This document shows positions 29,284 through 39,140 of a stretch of 64,000 bases of DNA, piece by piece; the first letter of the stretch is position 1, and each line of letters begins with the position of its first letter. The position numbers were made by a program, and so were the translations under genes. The notes beneath the pieces were generated by a model. The model worked only from the letters and a program-made list of their open reading frames with translations, did not search any database and had not been told where the DNA came from. Source of the DNA: Streptomyces sp. STR69. GTDB lineage: Bacteria; Actinomycetota; Actinomycetes; Streptomycetales; Streptomycetaceae. The stretch spans positions 506,541-570,540 of the forward strand of contig NZ_JALJRY010000002.1 of NCBI RefSeq assembly GCF_024519455.1, given 5' to 3'.

Positions 29284-30287
29284 GTGCGACTGTGACGAGC
29301 ACTGTCACCCCGGAGGCCGCCGTGCGGAAGAACCCTTCCGACCCGGCGGCCCCCGGCCCGCGCCGGCGGCGCGGCGAACGGATCCGCCGTATCGGACTGC
29401 CCTACCTGCTGCTCCTGCCCGCCCTGTTCCTCGAACTCCTGGTCCACCTGGTGCCGATGGTCATCGGCATCGTCATGAGCTTCAAGGAGCTCACCCAGTT
29501 CTATATCCGCGACTGGGGCACCGCACCCTGGTCCGGCTTCGACAACTACAAGGTGTCGGTGGACTTCAGCGCCCCCGTGGGCAAGGCGCTCCTCCACTCC
29601 TTCTTCGTCACCGTCGGCTTCACCCTGCTCTCGGTCGGCTTCTGCTGGCTGATCGGCACGGTCGCCGCGATCTACATGCAGGACACCTTCCGCGGCCGGG
29701 GCTTTCTGAGAGCGCTCTTTCTCATCCCGTACGCGCTGCCGGTCTACGCGGCCGTCATCACCTGGGTGTTCATGTTCCAGCACGACAACGGCCTGGTGAA
29801 CCACGTCCTGCACGACCAGCTGCACCTCACCGACAAGCCGTCGTTCTGGCTGATCGGCGACAACAGCTTCTACGCGCTGCTGATCGTCTCGGTCTGGAAG
29901 GGCTGGCCGTTCGCCTTCCTCATCGTGATGGCGGGCCTGCAGAACATCCCCAAGGAGCTGTACGAGGCGGCCTCCATCGACGGCGCGGGACGCCTCCAGC
30001 AGATCCGCCGCATCACCCTGCCGTCACTGCGCCCCGTCAACCAGGTGCTGGTCCTCGTCCTGTTCCTGTGGACGTTCAACGACTTCAACACGCCGTACGT
30101 CCTGTTCGGCAGGTCGGCCCCCGAGGCCGCGGACCTCATCTCGGTGCACATCTACCAGGCGTCGTTCGTCACCTGGAACTTCGGCACCGGCTCGGCGATG
30201 TCGGTCCTGCTGCTCCTGTTCCTGCTCGTCGTCACCGGCGTGTATCTCGTGTTCACCTCACGCGGACGGAAAACCGCCGATGTCTAG
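29280..30287 (+). CDS. Sugar ABC transporter permease (MalF/UgpA type)
   Basis: A 335-residue inner-membrane protein whose GTG overlaps the binding-protein stop by 4 bases. After a basic N-terminus (PRRRRGERIRRIG) come six predicted helices, starting LPYLLLLPALFLELLVHLVPMVI. The EAA loop for ATPase contact is present (ELYEAASIDGAGRLQQIRRITLP). It forms the import channel with the next gene product. Confidence 0.93.
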   Translation: MSATVTSTVTPEAAVRKNPSDPAAPGPRRRRGERIRRIGLPYLLLLPALFLELLVHLVPMVIGIVMSFKELTQFYIRDWGTAPWSGFDNYKVSVDFSAPVGKALLHSFFVTVGFTLLSVGFCWLIGTVAAIYMQDTFRGRGFLRALFLIPYALPVYAAVITWVFMFQHDNGLVNHVLHDQLHLTDKPSFWLIGDNSFYALLIVSVWKGWPFAFLIVMAGLQNIPKELYEAASIDGAGRLQQIRRITLPSLRPVNQVLVLVLFLWTFNDFNTPYVLFGRSAPEAADLISVHIYQASFVTWNFGTGSAMSVLLLLFLLVVTGVYLVFTSRGRKTADV

Positions 30288-31140
30288 CCCCACCTCGCCC
30301 ATGGCCCCGCCCCGCTCCTTCATCTGGTCGCGGCGGATCTTCCTCACCCTGCTCACCGGCTTCGTCCTGGTGCCGGTGTACGTCATGCTCTCCAGCTCCC
30401 TGAAACCGCTCTCGGACGTCACCGGCAAGTTCCGCTGGCTGCCGAGCGGGCTCACGATCCGCCCGTACATCGACATCTGGTCCACGGTCCCGCTCGCGAA
30501 GTACTTCATGAACTCGCTGATCGTGTCCGTCGCCGCGACGGTCTGCTCGGTCGTGATCGCGGTCTTCGCCGCGTACGCGGTGAGCCGCTACGAGTTCCGC
30601 GGCAAGCGCGTCTTCACGGTCACCGTCCTGTCGACGCAGATGTTCCCGGGCATCCTCTTCCTCCTCCCGCTGTTCCTCCTCTACGTCAACATCGGCAACG
30701 CCACGGGCATCGCCCTGTTCGGCTCGCGCGGCGGCCTGATCCTGACGTATCTGACCTTCTCCCTGCCCTTCTCCATCTGGATGCTGATCGGCTACTTCGA
30801 CTCCGTCCCGAAGGACCTGGACGAGGCGGCCCTGGTGGACGGCTGCGGTCCGCTCGGCGCGCTGCTGCGGGTCGTCGTACCGGCCGCGATCCCCGGCATC
30901 GTCGCGGTCGCCGTCTACGCCTTCATGACCGCGTGGGGAGAAGTCCTCTTCGCCTCCGTCATGACCAACGACTCCACCCGCACGCTCGCCGTCGGACTCC
31001 AGGGCTACTCCACGCTCAACGACGTGTACTGGAACCAGATCATGGCCGCCTCGCTGGTCGTCAGCGTGCCCGTGGTCGCCGGCTTCCTGCTGCTGCAGCG
31101 CTATCTCGTCGCCGGGCTGACGGCGGGCGCCGTCAAGTGA
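30280..31140 (+). CDS. Sugar ABC transporter permease (MalG type)
   Basis: A 286-residue permease overlapping the previous gene by 8 bases. Six helices are predicted (for example [56 protein letters not shown]). The EAA motif is [23 protein letters not shown]. It is the partner of the MalF-type permease in the beta-glucan oligosaccharide importer. Confidence 0.93.
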   Translation: MSSPTSPMAPPRSFIWSRRIFLTLLTGFVLVPVYVMLSSSLKPLSDVTGKFRWLPSGLTIRPYIDIWSTVPLAKYFMNSLIVSVAATVCSVVIAVFAAYAVSRYEFRGKRVFTVTVLSTQMFPGILFLLPLFLLYVNIGNATGIALFGSRGGLILTYLTFSLPFSIWMLIGYFDSVPKDLDEAALVDGCGPLGALLRVVVPAAIPGIVAVAVYAFMTAWGEVLFASVMTNDSTRTLAVGLQGYSTLNDVYWNQIMAASLVVSVPVVAGFLLLQRYLVAGLTAGAVK

Positions 31141-31178
31141 CCGACCCGACCAACTCCGCTGACCGTAAAGGGACTTCA

Positions 31179-32537
<1,359 letters not shown>

Positions 32538-32546
32538 CCGGGACCG

Positions 32547-32586
32547 CCCCGGTGGGTGCGGGCGGGGGAGCCCGCGCCCACCGGGG
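32547..32586 (+). terminator. Hairpin terminator ending glucan import operon
   Basis: Arms 32547-32562 and 32571-32586 pair over 16 bases with one T-G wobble. It separates the transport/GH1 operon from the GH16 gene, which therefore needs its own promoter. Confidence 0.7.
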
Positions 32587-32701
32587 CACCAACAGCCCTA
32601 GTGGCCCCTTGAGTCCCGTCAGCCCCATCGATCCCGTGAATGTCATGCGCACGTCAGCACGAGCACCCCCAGAAGGAGACCCGACCCTCAAGGAGACCCG
32701 C

Positions 32702-34567
32702 ATGCCCACCCGCACCCTGCTCACGGCGCTCACCGCGCTGACCCTGCTCGTCGCCACCCCGGCCCTCGCGGCCCCCGCCCCGCAGGCCGCCGTCGCGGCG
32801 ACCTGGGACACCGACCGCGCGGCCGCTGCCTACGCGGTGAACCCGGCCGCCGTCACCGCCTCCGGCAGCGAGAACGCCGGCACCACCCCCGGCCTCGCCT
32901 TCGACGGCGACGGAGCCACCCGCTGGTCCAGCAACTTCGCCGACGACGCCTGGATCCGCCTCGACCTCGGCACCACCCTCCGCGTCGACCGCGTCACCCT
33001 CGACTGGGAGGCCGCCTACGGCAGGAGATACGTCCTGGAGATCTCCAGGAACGGCACCGACTGGACGCCCTTCTACACGGAGACGGCCGGCACCGGCGGC
33101 TCGGTCACCACGAGCACCTACCCCCAGGAGGTGACGGGCCGCTACATCCGCCTGCGCGGCCTGGAACGTGCCACGCCCTACGGCTACTCGCTCTACTCCT
33201 TCAAGGTGTACGGCGGCGAGGCGGCCCCCGCGTCCACGACCCGCACCAACCTCGCCCTGAACCACCCCGCGTACTCCAACTACTACCAGCACAACGGCAA
33301 TTCACCGGCGTACGTCACCGACGGCGGCTGGCCCGCCAACCTCAAGGACGACGCGACCCGTTGGGCCGGCGACTGGAACGCCGACCGCTGGGTCTCGGTC
33401 GACCTGGGCGCGACCTCGACGATCGACACGGTCGACTTCTACTGGGAATCCGCGTACGCCGTCGACTACTTGCTCCAGGTCTCCGACGACAACACGACCT
33501 GGCGCACGGTCTACGAGCCCTCGGCCGCCGACATCGCGGCCCGCCGGGCGAACGTCCAGGCCCCCGCCGACGCGACGGGCCGCCACGACACGGTGACCCT
33601 GCCCCAGCCGGTCACCGGCCGCTACGTCCGCATGCTCGGCAAGGAACGCCGCTCCTTCTACAACCCGGCGCCCTACACGGCCCAATTCGGCTACTCGCTC
33701 TACGAGTTCCAGGTCTGGGGCACCGGCGGCAGCGCGGCGGCGACCTACCCCGCACTCCCCGGCGACCAGTCGGGCACGTACCGGACGACGTTCTTCGACG
33801 ACTTCACCTCCGCCGCCCTGGACCGCTCCAAGTGGCGGGTCGTGCGGACCGGCACGGAGATGGGCCCGGTCAACGGCGAGTCCCAGGCGTACATCGACTC
33901 GACGGACAACGTCCGTACACAGAACGGCGAGTTGATCCTCGCGGCGAAGTACTGCAAGGGCTGCACACAGGCAGGCGGCGGTACGTACGACCTCACGTCG
34001 GGCCGCATCGACACCAACACCCACTTCGACTTCACGTACGGCAAGGTCAGCGCCCGCATGAAGCTGCCGGTCGGCGACGGATTCTGGCCCGCCTTCTGGC
34101 TGCTCGGCAGCAACGTCGACAACCCGTCCGTGTCCTGGCCCGCCTCCGGCGAGACCGACATCATGGAGAACATCGGCTACCCGAACTGGACCAGTACCTC
34201 GCTGCACGGCCCCGGGTACTCGGCGGACGGCAACATCGGCGCCCGCCAGACCTTCCCGAACGCCGGCACGATCGACCAGTGGCACACGTACGCCGTCGAA
34301 TGGACCCCGACCGCGATGCGCTTCTACGTCGACGACAACCTCGTCCAGGAGACCACCCGCAACAAACTCGAATCGACGCGCGGGCAATGGGTCTTCGACC
34401 ACAACCAGTACGTCATCCTCAACCTCGCCCTGGGCGGCGCGTATCCGGCCGGCTGGAACCAGGTGACCACGCCGTACTGGGGCCTGCCGCAGTCGAGCGT
34501 CGACAAGGTCGCGGCCGGGGGAGTGCAGGCGGAGGTGGACTGGGTGCGGGTCGAACAGAAGCAGTGA
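32702..34567 (+). CDS. Secreted GH16 beta-1,3-glucanase with two F5/8C-type modules
   Basis: A 621-residue exported enzyme with CAAGGAG before the ATG. A signal peptide (TRTLLTALTALTLLVATPALAA) is followed by two discoidin-like (F5/8 type C, CBM32-like) carbohydrate-binding modules. The first spans about residues 40-175 (AFDGDGATRWSS, YIRLRGLERA, YSLYSFKVYG), the second about 180-340 (RWVSVDLGATSTID, YSLYEFQVWG). The C-terminal GH16 domain (about 355-620) has the catalytic motif ETDIMEN (nucleophile, assisting Asp, acid/base) and KVSARMKLPVGDGFWPAFWLLG. It would endo-cleave laminarin-type glucan and feed the adjacent importer. The Shine-Dalgarno block AAGGAGACCCG is duplicated at 32673 and 32690. 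Confidence 0.94.
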   Translation: MPTRTLLTALTALTLLVATPALAAPAPQAAVAATWDTDRAAAAYAVNPAAVTASGSENAGTTPGLAFDGDGATRWSSNFADDAWIRLDLGTTLRVDRVTLDWEAAYGRRYVLEISRNGTDWTPFYTETAGTGGSVTTSTYPQEVTGRYIRLRGLERATPYGYSLYSFKVYGGEAAPASTTRTNLALNHPAYSNYYQHNGNSPAYVTDGGWPANLKDDATRWAGDWNADRWVSVDLGATSTIDTVDFYWESAYAVDYLLQVSDDNTTWRTVYEPSAADIAARRANVQAPADATGRHDTVTLPQPVTGRYVRMLGKERRSFYNPAPYTAQFGYSLYEFQVWGTGGSAAATYPALPGDQSGTYRTTFFDDFTSAALDRSKWRVVRTGTEMGPVNGESQAYIDSTDNVRTQNGELILAAKYCKGCTQAGGGTYDLTSGRIDTNTHFDFTYGKVSARMKLPVGDGFWPAFWLLGSNVDNPSVSWPASGETDIMENIGYPNWTSTSLHGPGYSADGNIGARQTFPNAGTIDQWHTYAVEWTPTAMRFYVDDNLVQETTRNKLESTRGQWVFDHNQYVILNLALGGAYPAGWNQVTTPYWGLPQSSVDKVAAGGVQAEVDWVRVEQKQ

Positions 34568-34572
34568 GAGCT

Positions 34573-34605
34573 GGGCCGGTCCGGAGCGCGGAACCGGACC
34601 GGCCC
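34573..34605 (+). terminator. Hairpin terminator after GH16 gene
   Basis: Perfect 12-bp inverted repeat GGGCCGGTCCGG / CCGGACCGGCCC with a 9-base loop, 6 bases after the stop. Confidence 0.7.
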
Positions 34606-34688
34606 GTTCGCCCCGCGGCACTCCGGTTGCCGCACCGCGCCCCGGATTCCGGTTGCCGTACATCGGGCCCCCTGACACGCTCACGCCC

Positions 34689-35531
34689 ATGCCGACCTTC
34701 GCCGCACCCGACGGAACCCGCCTCGCCGCGCACGCCTCCGGCGACGGCCCGCCCCTGGTCTGTCTGCCCGGCGGACCGATGCGGGACTCGGCCTACCTCG
34801 GCACCCTCGGCGGTCTGACCGCCCACCGGCGGCTGATCCGTCTTGACCTCCGGGGCACGGGCGCGTCGGAGGTGCCGCGGGACCCGGCGTCGTACCGCTG
34901 CGACCGGCTCGTGGACGACGTCGAGGCCCTGCGCGCACACCTGGGCCTGGACCGGATCGACCTGCTGGCCCACTCGGCCGGTGCGAACCTGGCCGCCCTG
35001 TACACGGCCCGGCACCCGGACCGGGTGTCCCGGCTGACACTGGTCACCCCCAGCGTCTACGCGGTCGGCATCCGGATCTCCGCCGAGGACCGGCTGGCGG
35101 TCGCACGGCTGCGCGGGTCCGAACCGTGGTTCGGACCCGCGTTCGCCGCCCTGGAGGAGGTCACCGCCGGCCGGGCGACGTCCGACTCCTGGCAGGCCAT
35201 CTCGCCCTTTGCCCACGCCCGTTGGGACGAAGCGGCACGAGCCTTCGAGGAGGCCGACGCGAAGGAGAAGAACGCGGAGGCCGCGGCCGTCCACTCCGCC
35301 GAAGGCGCCTTCAGCCCGGCCGACACCCGCGCGGCGCTGGCCGGCTTCACCTCCCCGGTGCGCGTTCTCGCCGGGGAGTTCGACATCTCCGCTCCGCCGC
35401 GGGTGATGGCCCGGTACGCGGAACTGTTCCCGAACGCCGAGTTCGTGATCCAGCCCGGCGCCGGACACATGCCGTGGCTGGACGACGCCGAGCGGTTCGC
35501 CGCGCTGGTGCTGCCCGTCAGCAGTCCCTGA
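34689..35531 (+). CDS. Alpha/beta hydrolase, proline-iminopeptidase-like
   Basis: A 280-residue hydrolase. CLPGGPMRDSAYLG is the oxyanion loop, the nucleophile Ser is in DLLAHSAGANLAALY, the acid is in VLAGEFDISAPP and the His in PGAGHMPWLDDAERF. RLIRLDLRGTGAS is typical of proline iminopeptidase relatives. I chose the ATG at 34689, where the fold begins; the open frame extends 12 codons upstream and no strong SD is visible for either. Its 3' end overlaps the convergent small gene by 14 bases. Confidence 0.82.
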   Translation: MPTFAAPDGTRLAAHASGDGPPLVCLPGGPMRDSAYLGTLGGLTAHRRLIRLDLRGTGASEVPRDPASYRCDRLVDDVEALRAHLGLDRIDLLAHSAGANLAALYTARHPDRVSRLTLVTPSVYAVGIRISAEDRLAVARLRGSEPWFGPAFAALEEVTAGRATSDSWQAISPFAHARWDEAARAFEEADAKEKNAEAAAVHSAEGAFSPADTRAALAGFTSPVRVLAGEFDISAPPRVMARYAELFPNAEFVIQPGAGHMPWLDDAERFAALVLPVSSP

Positions 35532-35910
35532 ACTCCGGTGACTGGTTCAGCACCTGGGACCGCGGTGAAGTGAACTTGGCATACGTCCCGCCGTCCCGCG
35601 CCGCCGGCCGGAACGCCGCCACCCGGTGGCAGTTCTGGAAGGCCAGGGCCACCCCGAAGTGGCGCTCCAGGCTGCCCCGGATCGCGTCGCTGGCCAACGC
35701 CCGCAGCAGCTGGCCGCGTTCCTTCTCGGAGGGCGGCGGGGTCTGGTTGTCGGTGAAGTCGGCCGTGCCGTCGTGGAGTTCGGCGGCGAGGCCCGCGACG
35801 AGGTCGTAGGCGTACGGCAGGGACGTGCGGACCGTGTCCACGAAGTCCGCCTCGCGGATGTCACCGTGTTCGGCTTCGGCGAGGAGCTTCGGGGAGACGT
35901 CGAGAGACAT
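35518..35910 (-). CDS. SCO5389-like conserved actinobacterial protein
   Basis: A 130-residue soluble protein. From memory it strongly matches a conserved Streptomyces family that includes SCO5389, with the sequence landmarks SLDVSPKLLAEAEHGDI, ADFVDTVRTSLPYAYDLV, DNQTPPPSEKERGQLLRAL, RHFGVALAFQNCHRVA and the terminal LNQSPEFRDC. Two conserved Cys are present. The biochemical function is unknown. It lies 65 bases downstream of the CooC-type ATPase gene on the same strand and may belong to the same metal-responsive transcript. Confidence 0.78.
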   Translation of the reverse strand: MSLDVSPKLLAEAEHGDIREADFVDTVRTSLPYAYDLVAGLAAELHDGTADFTDNQTPPPSEKERGQLLRALASDAIRGSLERHFGVALAFQNCHRVAAFRPAARDGGTYAKFTSPRSQVLNQSPEFRDC

Positions 35911-35975
35911 GAAAAGGGGTGTCCTGTCAGGTAGTTGGGAGTGGTGGGCAGGGGCGGTGTGGCGTGGGGTGGTCG

Positions 35976-36923
35976 TCAGGTCAGCGCGGCCGGACCCGGT
36001 ACGTAGCCCGGGTCCACCTGGGCGGCCAGGTCCAGGCCCGTCGCCCGGTCCGCCCAGGCCCGCGCGTTGCGCAGATGGAACTCGACGGCGTGGCGGTGCA
36101 GGGTCGGCCAGTCCCGGGGGCAGGAGTCCACCGCATCACGCAGCAGATTCAGGGCGTGCGTGTTGTGCGGCTCCAACTCGCCCTGCTCCCGGCCCTGTTC
36201 GGCGGCGCGGACGGCGGGGGAGTGGACCAGGTGGGTCAACAGGTCGTCGCCCACCTCCTGTTTGAGGAAGAGCAGGTCGTCCTCGCCGGTCACCTTGTTG
36301 CCGATCACGGCGATCCGGATCCCGAACTCCCGTGCGTGGTCCCGGTACTGGCGGTAGACGGAGACGCCCTTGCGGGTGGGTTCGGCCACCAGGAAGGTGA
36401 GGTCGAAGCGGGTGAACAGGCCGGAGGCGAAGGCGTCGGCGCCCGCCGTCATGTCGACCACGACGTACTCGCCGGGGCCGTCGGCCAGGTGGTTCAAGTA
36501 CAGCTCCACCGCGCCGAGTTTGGAGTGGTAGCAGGCCACCCCGAGGTCGCTCTCCTCGAACTCGCCCGTCGCCATCAGCGGCACGTCACCCGCCCGCACC
36601 ACATGCCGGGCGTGCACCTCGTCGTCGCCGAGCAGACGCAGCAGGCGTGAGCCGCGCCCCGGCGGGGTCGTCTTGACCATGGCCTCGCGGGAGGCGATGC
36701 GCGGGTTGGAGCCGCGCAGGAAGTCCTTCAGCTCGCCCAGGTGGGCGCCGAGCGGAGGGGCGACGACCGGTGCGGTGCCCGGGGCCAGGGCCTCGGCCAG
36801 ATGCTGGTTGATGTCGCCGTCGATGGCGAGCACGGGGGCGCCGGAGCGCGCCAGACGGCGGGCGAAGAGGGCCGACAGCGTGGTCTTTCCGCTGCCGCCC
36901 TTGCCGACGAACGCGACGCGCAC
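35976..36923 (-). CDS. CooC/MinD-type P-loop ATPase (metal-insertion ATPase-like)
   Basis: A 315-residue SIMIBI-class ATPase with a GTG start. The deviant Walker A is GKGGSGKTT (residues 8-16), followed by LAIDGDINQHLAEAL (Asp-rich switch), the Walker-B-like YVVVDMTAGADAF and the base-recognition segment AVIGNKVTGEDD. The arrangement matches CooC, the nickel-insertion ATPase of CO dehydrogenase, and related maturation ATPases; no CODH genes are present. CooC's Cys-x-Cys metal site is not evident. A Zur-like box overlaps its predicted promoter, and the divergent operon encodes a nickel/peptide-type transporter, so a metal-homeostasis role is inferred. Confidence 0.8.
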   Translation of the reverse strand: MRVAFVGKGGSGKTTLSALFARRLARSGAPVLAIDGDINQHLAEALAPGTAPVVAPPLGAHLGELKDFLRGSNPRIASREAMVKTTPPGRGSRLLRLLGDDEVHARHVVRAGDVPLMATGEFEESDLGVACYHSKLGAVELYLNHLADGPGEYVVVDMTAGADAFASGLFTRFDLTFLVAEPTRKGVSVYRQYRDHAREFGIRIAVIGNKVTGEDDLLFLKQEVGDDLLTHLVHSPAVRAAEQGREQGELEPHNTHALNLLRDAVDSCPRDWPTLHRHAVEFHLRNARAWADRATGLDLAAQVDPGYVPGPAALT

Positions 36924-36948
36924 TACCGGTCCGCCGCTTTCGCAGTTT

Positions 36949-36963
36949 TGAAAATGAATGTCA
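36949..36963. promoter_or_regulatory. Zur-like operator
   Basis: TGAAAATGAATGTCA matches the actinobacterial Zur 7-1-7 palindrome TGAAAATNATTTTCA at 12 of 14 positions. It is an AT-rich island placed 26 bases before the ATPase start and at the predicted transcription start. Confidence 0.5.
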
Positions 36964-36972
36964 TGTGGCTAG

Positions 36973-37001
36973 GTTTTAGGGGTCGGCCGCGGGGCTGTCA
37001 A
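36973..37001 (-). promoter_or_regulatory. Promoter of the ATPase gene
   Basis: On the reverse strand TTGACA (36996-37001) and TAAAAC (36973-36978) are separated by 17 bases, a good housekeeping-type promoter. The Zur-like box lies just downstream. Confidence 0.5.
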
Positions 37002-37066
37002 ATCGGAAGCGGCCATCAGGGGTGGCTGTCGTGGGGGATCGCCGGGCGCGATCAAGGACGGGAGTC

Positions 37067-37088
37067 TTAATGCATACGATGTGCAAAT
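37067..37088. promoter_or_regulatory. Nur-like inverted repeat over -10 and start of GNAT gene
   Basis: Read on the reverse strand, TTGCAC-N5-ATGCAT matches the nickel regulator Nur consensus TTGCAA-N5-TTGCAA at 9 of 12 positions. TACGAT (37075-37080) fits a -10 located 6 bases before the ATG at 37087, so the transcript may be leaderless and would be blocked by a repressor here. Confidence 0.4.
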
Positions 37089-37623
37089 GCTTGACTACTG
37101 CATCAGGGCGGCAGGTCCGGACGACGTCGACGGTGCGCGTGCCGTGATGCTCGACACCGTCCACCGCGACTTCGCCACCGGCTACGTGCCCCGCTGGCAC
37201 GCCGACATCATCGACCCGGCCGCCGCCTACCTCGCCCCGGCCCGCCACACCCTCCTCGTGGCGCTCGATCCCGCCGACGGCCAGGTCGTCGCCACCGCCG
37301 CGCTCGACTCCCGTGGACCGGTCCACCCGCCGAACCCGCGCGGCCTCGCCGAGCGGTATCCCTCCGGCGCGACCGCGCAACTGCGCCGCGTCTACGTCCG
37401 TCCCGCGCACCGCCGCCGCGGCCTCGCCCGGCACCTCGTCGCCGAACTCCTCGCGTTCGCCGCGGCCGACGGCGGCTACCGCGCCGCCTATCTGCACACC
37501 GACCCCGCCGTGCCCGGAGCCGAGGCCTTCTGGCGCTCGCTCGGCAAGGTCGTGCACGACGAGCGCGACGACGCGGGCGGCGGGCAGGGAATCATGCACT
37601 TCGAACTGGCGATGGGGCGATGA
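37087..37623 (+). CDS. GNAT family N-acetyltransferase
   Basis: A 178-residue acetyltransferase. The acetyl-CoA loop is RRVYVRPAHRRRGLARHLVAELLAFAA, preceded by QVVATAALDSRG and followed by YLHTDPAVPGAEAFWRSLGKV. No Shine-Dalgarno is present; a -10-like TACGAT sits 6 bases upstream, so leaderless translation from the ATG is likely (GTG at 37081 is an alternative). Its stop overlaps the start of the binding-protein gene (ATGA), so it heads the transporter operon. Its substrate is unknown. Confidence 0.83.
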   Translation: MLDYCIRAAGPDDVDGARAVMLDTVHRDFATGYVPRWHADIIDPAAAYLAPARHTLLVALDPADGQVVATAALDSRGPVHPPNPRGLAERYPSGATAQLRRVYVRPAHRRRGLARHLVAELLAFAAADGGYRAAYLHTDPAVPGAEAFWRSLGKVVHDERDDAGGGQGIMHFELAMGR

Positions 37624-39137
37624 CCGCGATGCGATTCCGACGAACTCGGCCCGCCCGACTGCTCCTTGCCCTCACTCTCGCCCCGCTGCTCACCAGCTGT
37701 TTCGCCTCCGCCGGTGAGGAGAGCGGAGAGACGACCGGGAAGTCCGGTTCCCGGCTACGGGTCGCCCTGGCGTTCCCGCCCGCAGAGAACCTCTCGCCGT
37801 ACGGCGCCGACGCCACCGTCCTCAGCCGCCTCGGTGTCACCGAGGGCCTGACCTCCCTGGACGCCAACGGCTCCGCCGCCCCCGCGCTCGCGCGGTCCTG
37901 GCAGCGGGAGAGCGACCGCAGTTGGCTGTTCACCCTGCGCGAGGCCACCTTCCAGGACGGCACCGACGTCACCCCGGCCCGCGTGGCCGCCGCCCTCACC
38001 CACGCCACCGAGGCGAGACCCGCCCCCGCCGCCCTTTCCGGCGTCACCCTCACCGCCGAGCCCGCGGGCGGCGACCGGGTACGCGTCACCACCAACTCCC
38101 CTGACCCCGTGCTGCCGTTGAGGCTGGCCGGTCCCGCTCTCGCCGTCCTCTCCCCGAAGGCGTACGCGAACACGAAGGGCCGCGTCGACCCGGTCGGCAC
38201 CGCCACCGGTCCCTTCGAACTCACCGAGGTCACCGGCTCCACGGCCGCCACCCTCGACCGCTTCGACGACTACTGGGGCGGCCTCGCCCACGCCTCCGGC
38301 ATCGACGCGCGCTTCGTCGCGGACGGCACCGCCCGCACCAACGCCCTGCGCACCGGACAGGTCGACATGGCCGAGGCGATACCCGTCGCCCAGGTTGCGA
38401 CCCTCGACCGCGCGGTCCGCCGCGAGACCGCGACCACCCGCACCACGAGCCTCCAACTCAACACCCGCACAGGCCCGTTCAAGGACCCGAAGCTCCGGGC
38501 CGCCGCCCGCGAGGCCGTCGACACCAGCGTGCTGGCCAAGGGCGTCCACGAAGGTCACGCGGACGCCGGGACGGGCATCTACGGCCCCGCCGTCACCTGG
38601 GCCGCCGGTCAACGCGAACAGCCGGTCGGGCGGGCGAAGCCGGCGGTGCCCGACGGAACGTCGATCATCCTCGCCACGTACGACAACCGGCCCGAACTGC
38701 CGGAAGCGGCCCAGGTGTTGAAGCAGCAACTGGAAGAGGCCGGATTCCGGGTCGAGTTGGAGGTGCGCGAGTACTCGCGGATCGAGAGCGACGCGCTGGC
38801 CGGGAAGTTCGACGCGTTCGTGGTGGCCCGCAACACCCAGGTGGACACCGGGGATCCGGTCGCGGTGCTCGCCAGTGACTACACCTGCGACGGCGGCTAC
38901 AACCTGGCCCTGCTGTGCGACAAGGGTGTCGACCGGGCCGTGGCGAAGGCCGAGGGTGCCGCCGACACCTCCGCGCGCCAGAGCGCCGCGATGGCGGCCG
39001 AGGCCGAGATCCTGGGCACCGACGCGGTCGTGCCGCTCGTCCATCAGCGGGTCGTCACCGGCGTCGGCGGCTCCGTCGAGGGTGTCCTCCTCGACCCGTA
39101 CGAGCGCACCCTCGTCGGCACCGGAACCCGGCGCTGA
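37620..39137 (+). CDS. Family-5 ABC substrate-binding lipoprotein (nickel/dipeptide type)
   Basis: A 505-residue lipoprotein. The lipobox is LLTSC at about residue 27. The binding domain follows the SBP_bac_5 pattern: LRVALAFPPAENLSPYG, GLTSLDANGSAAPALARSW, WLFTLREATFQDGTDVTPARV, GTGPFELTEV (as GTATGPFEL) and ALRTGQVDMAEAIPVAQV. This family binds nickel complexes, di- and oligopeptides or metallophores; Nik- and Dpp-type cannot be separated by motif alone. Coupled by ATGA to the GNAT gene, with the fused permease gene starting 3 bases after its stop. Confidence 0.9.
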   Translation: MTAMRFRRTRPARLLLALTLAPLLTSCFASAGEESGETTGKSGSRLRVALAFPPAENLSPYGADATVLSRLGVTEGLTSLDANGSAAPALARSWQRESDRSWLFTLREATFQDGTDVTPARVAAALTHATEARPAPAALSGVTLTAEPAGGDRVRVTTNSPDPVLPLRLAGPALAVLSPKAYANTKGRVDPVGTATGPFELTEVTGSTAATLDRFDDYWGGLAHASGIDARFVADGTARTNALRTGQVDMAEAIPVAQVATLDRAVRRETATTRTTSLQLNTRTGPFKDPKLRAAAREAVDTSVLAKGVHEGHADAGTGIYGPAVTWAAGQREQPVGRAKPAVPDGTSIILATYDNRPELPEAAQVLKQQLEEAGFRVELEVREYSRIESDALAGKFDAFVVARNTQVDTGDPVAVLASDYTCDGGYNLALLCDKGVDRAVAKAEGAADTSARQSAAMAAEAEILGTDAVVPLVHQRVVTGVGGSVEGVLLDPYERTLVGTGTRR

Positions 39138-39140
39138 ACC

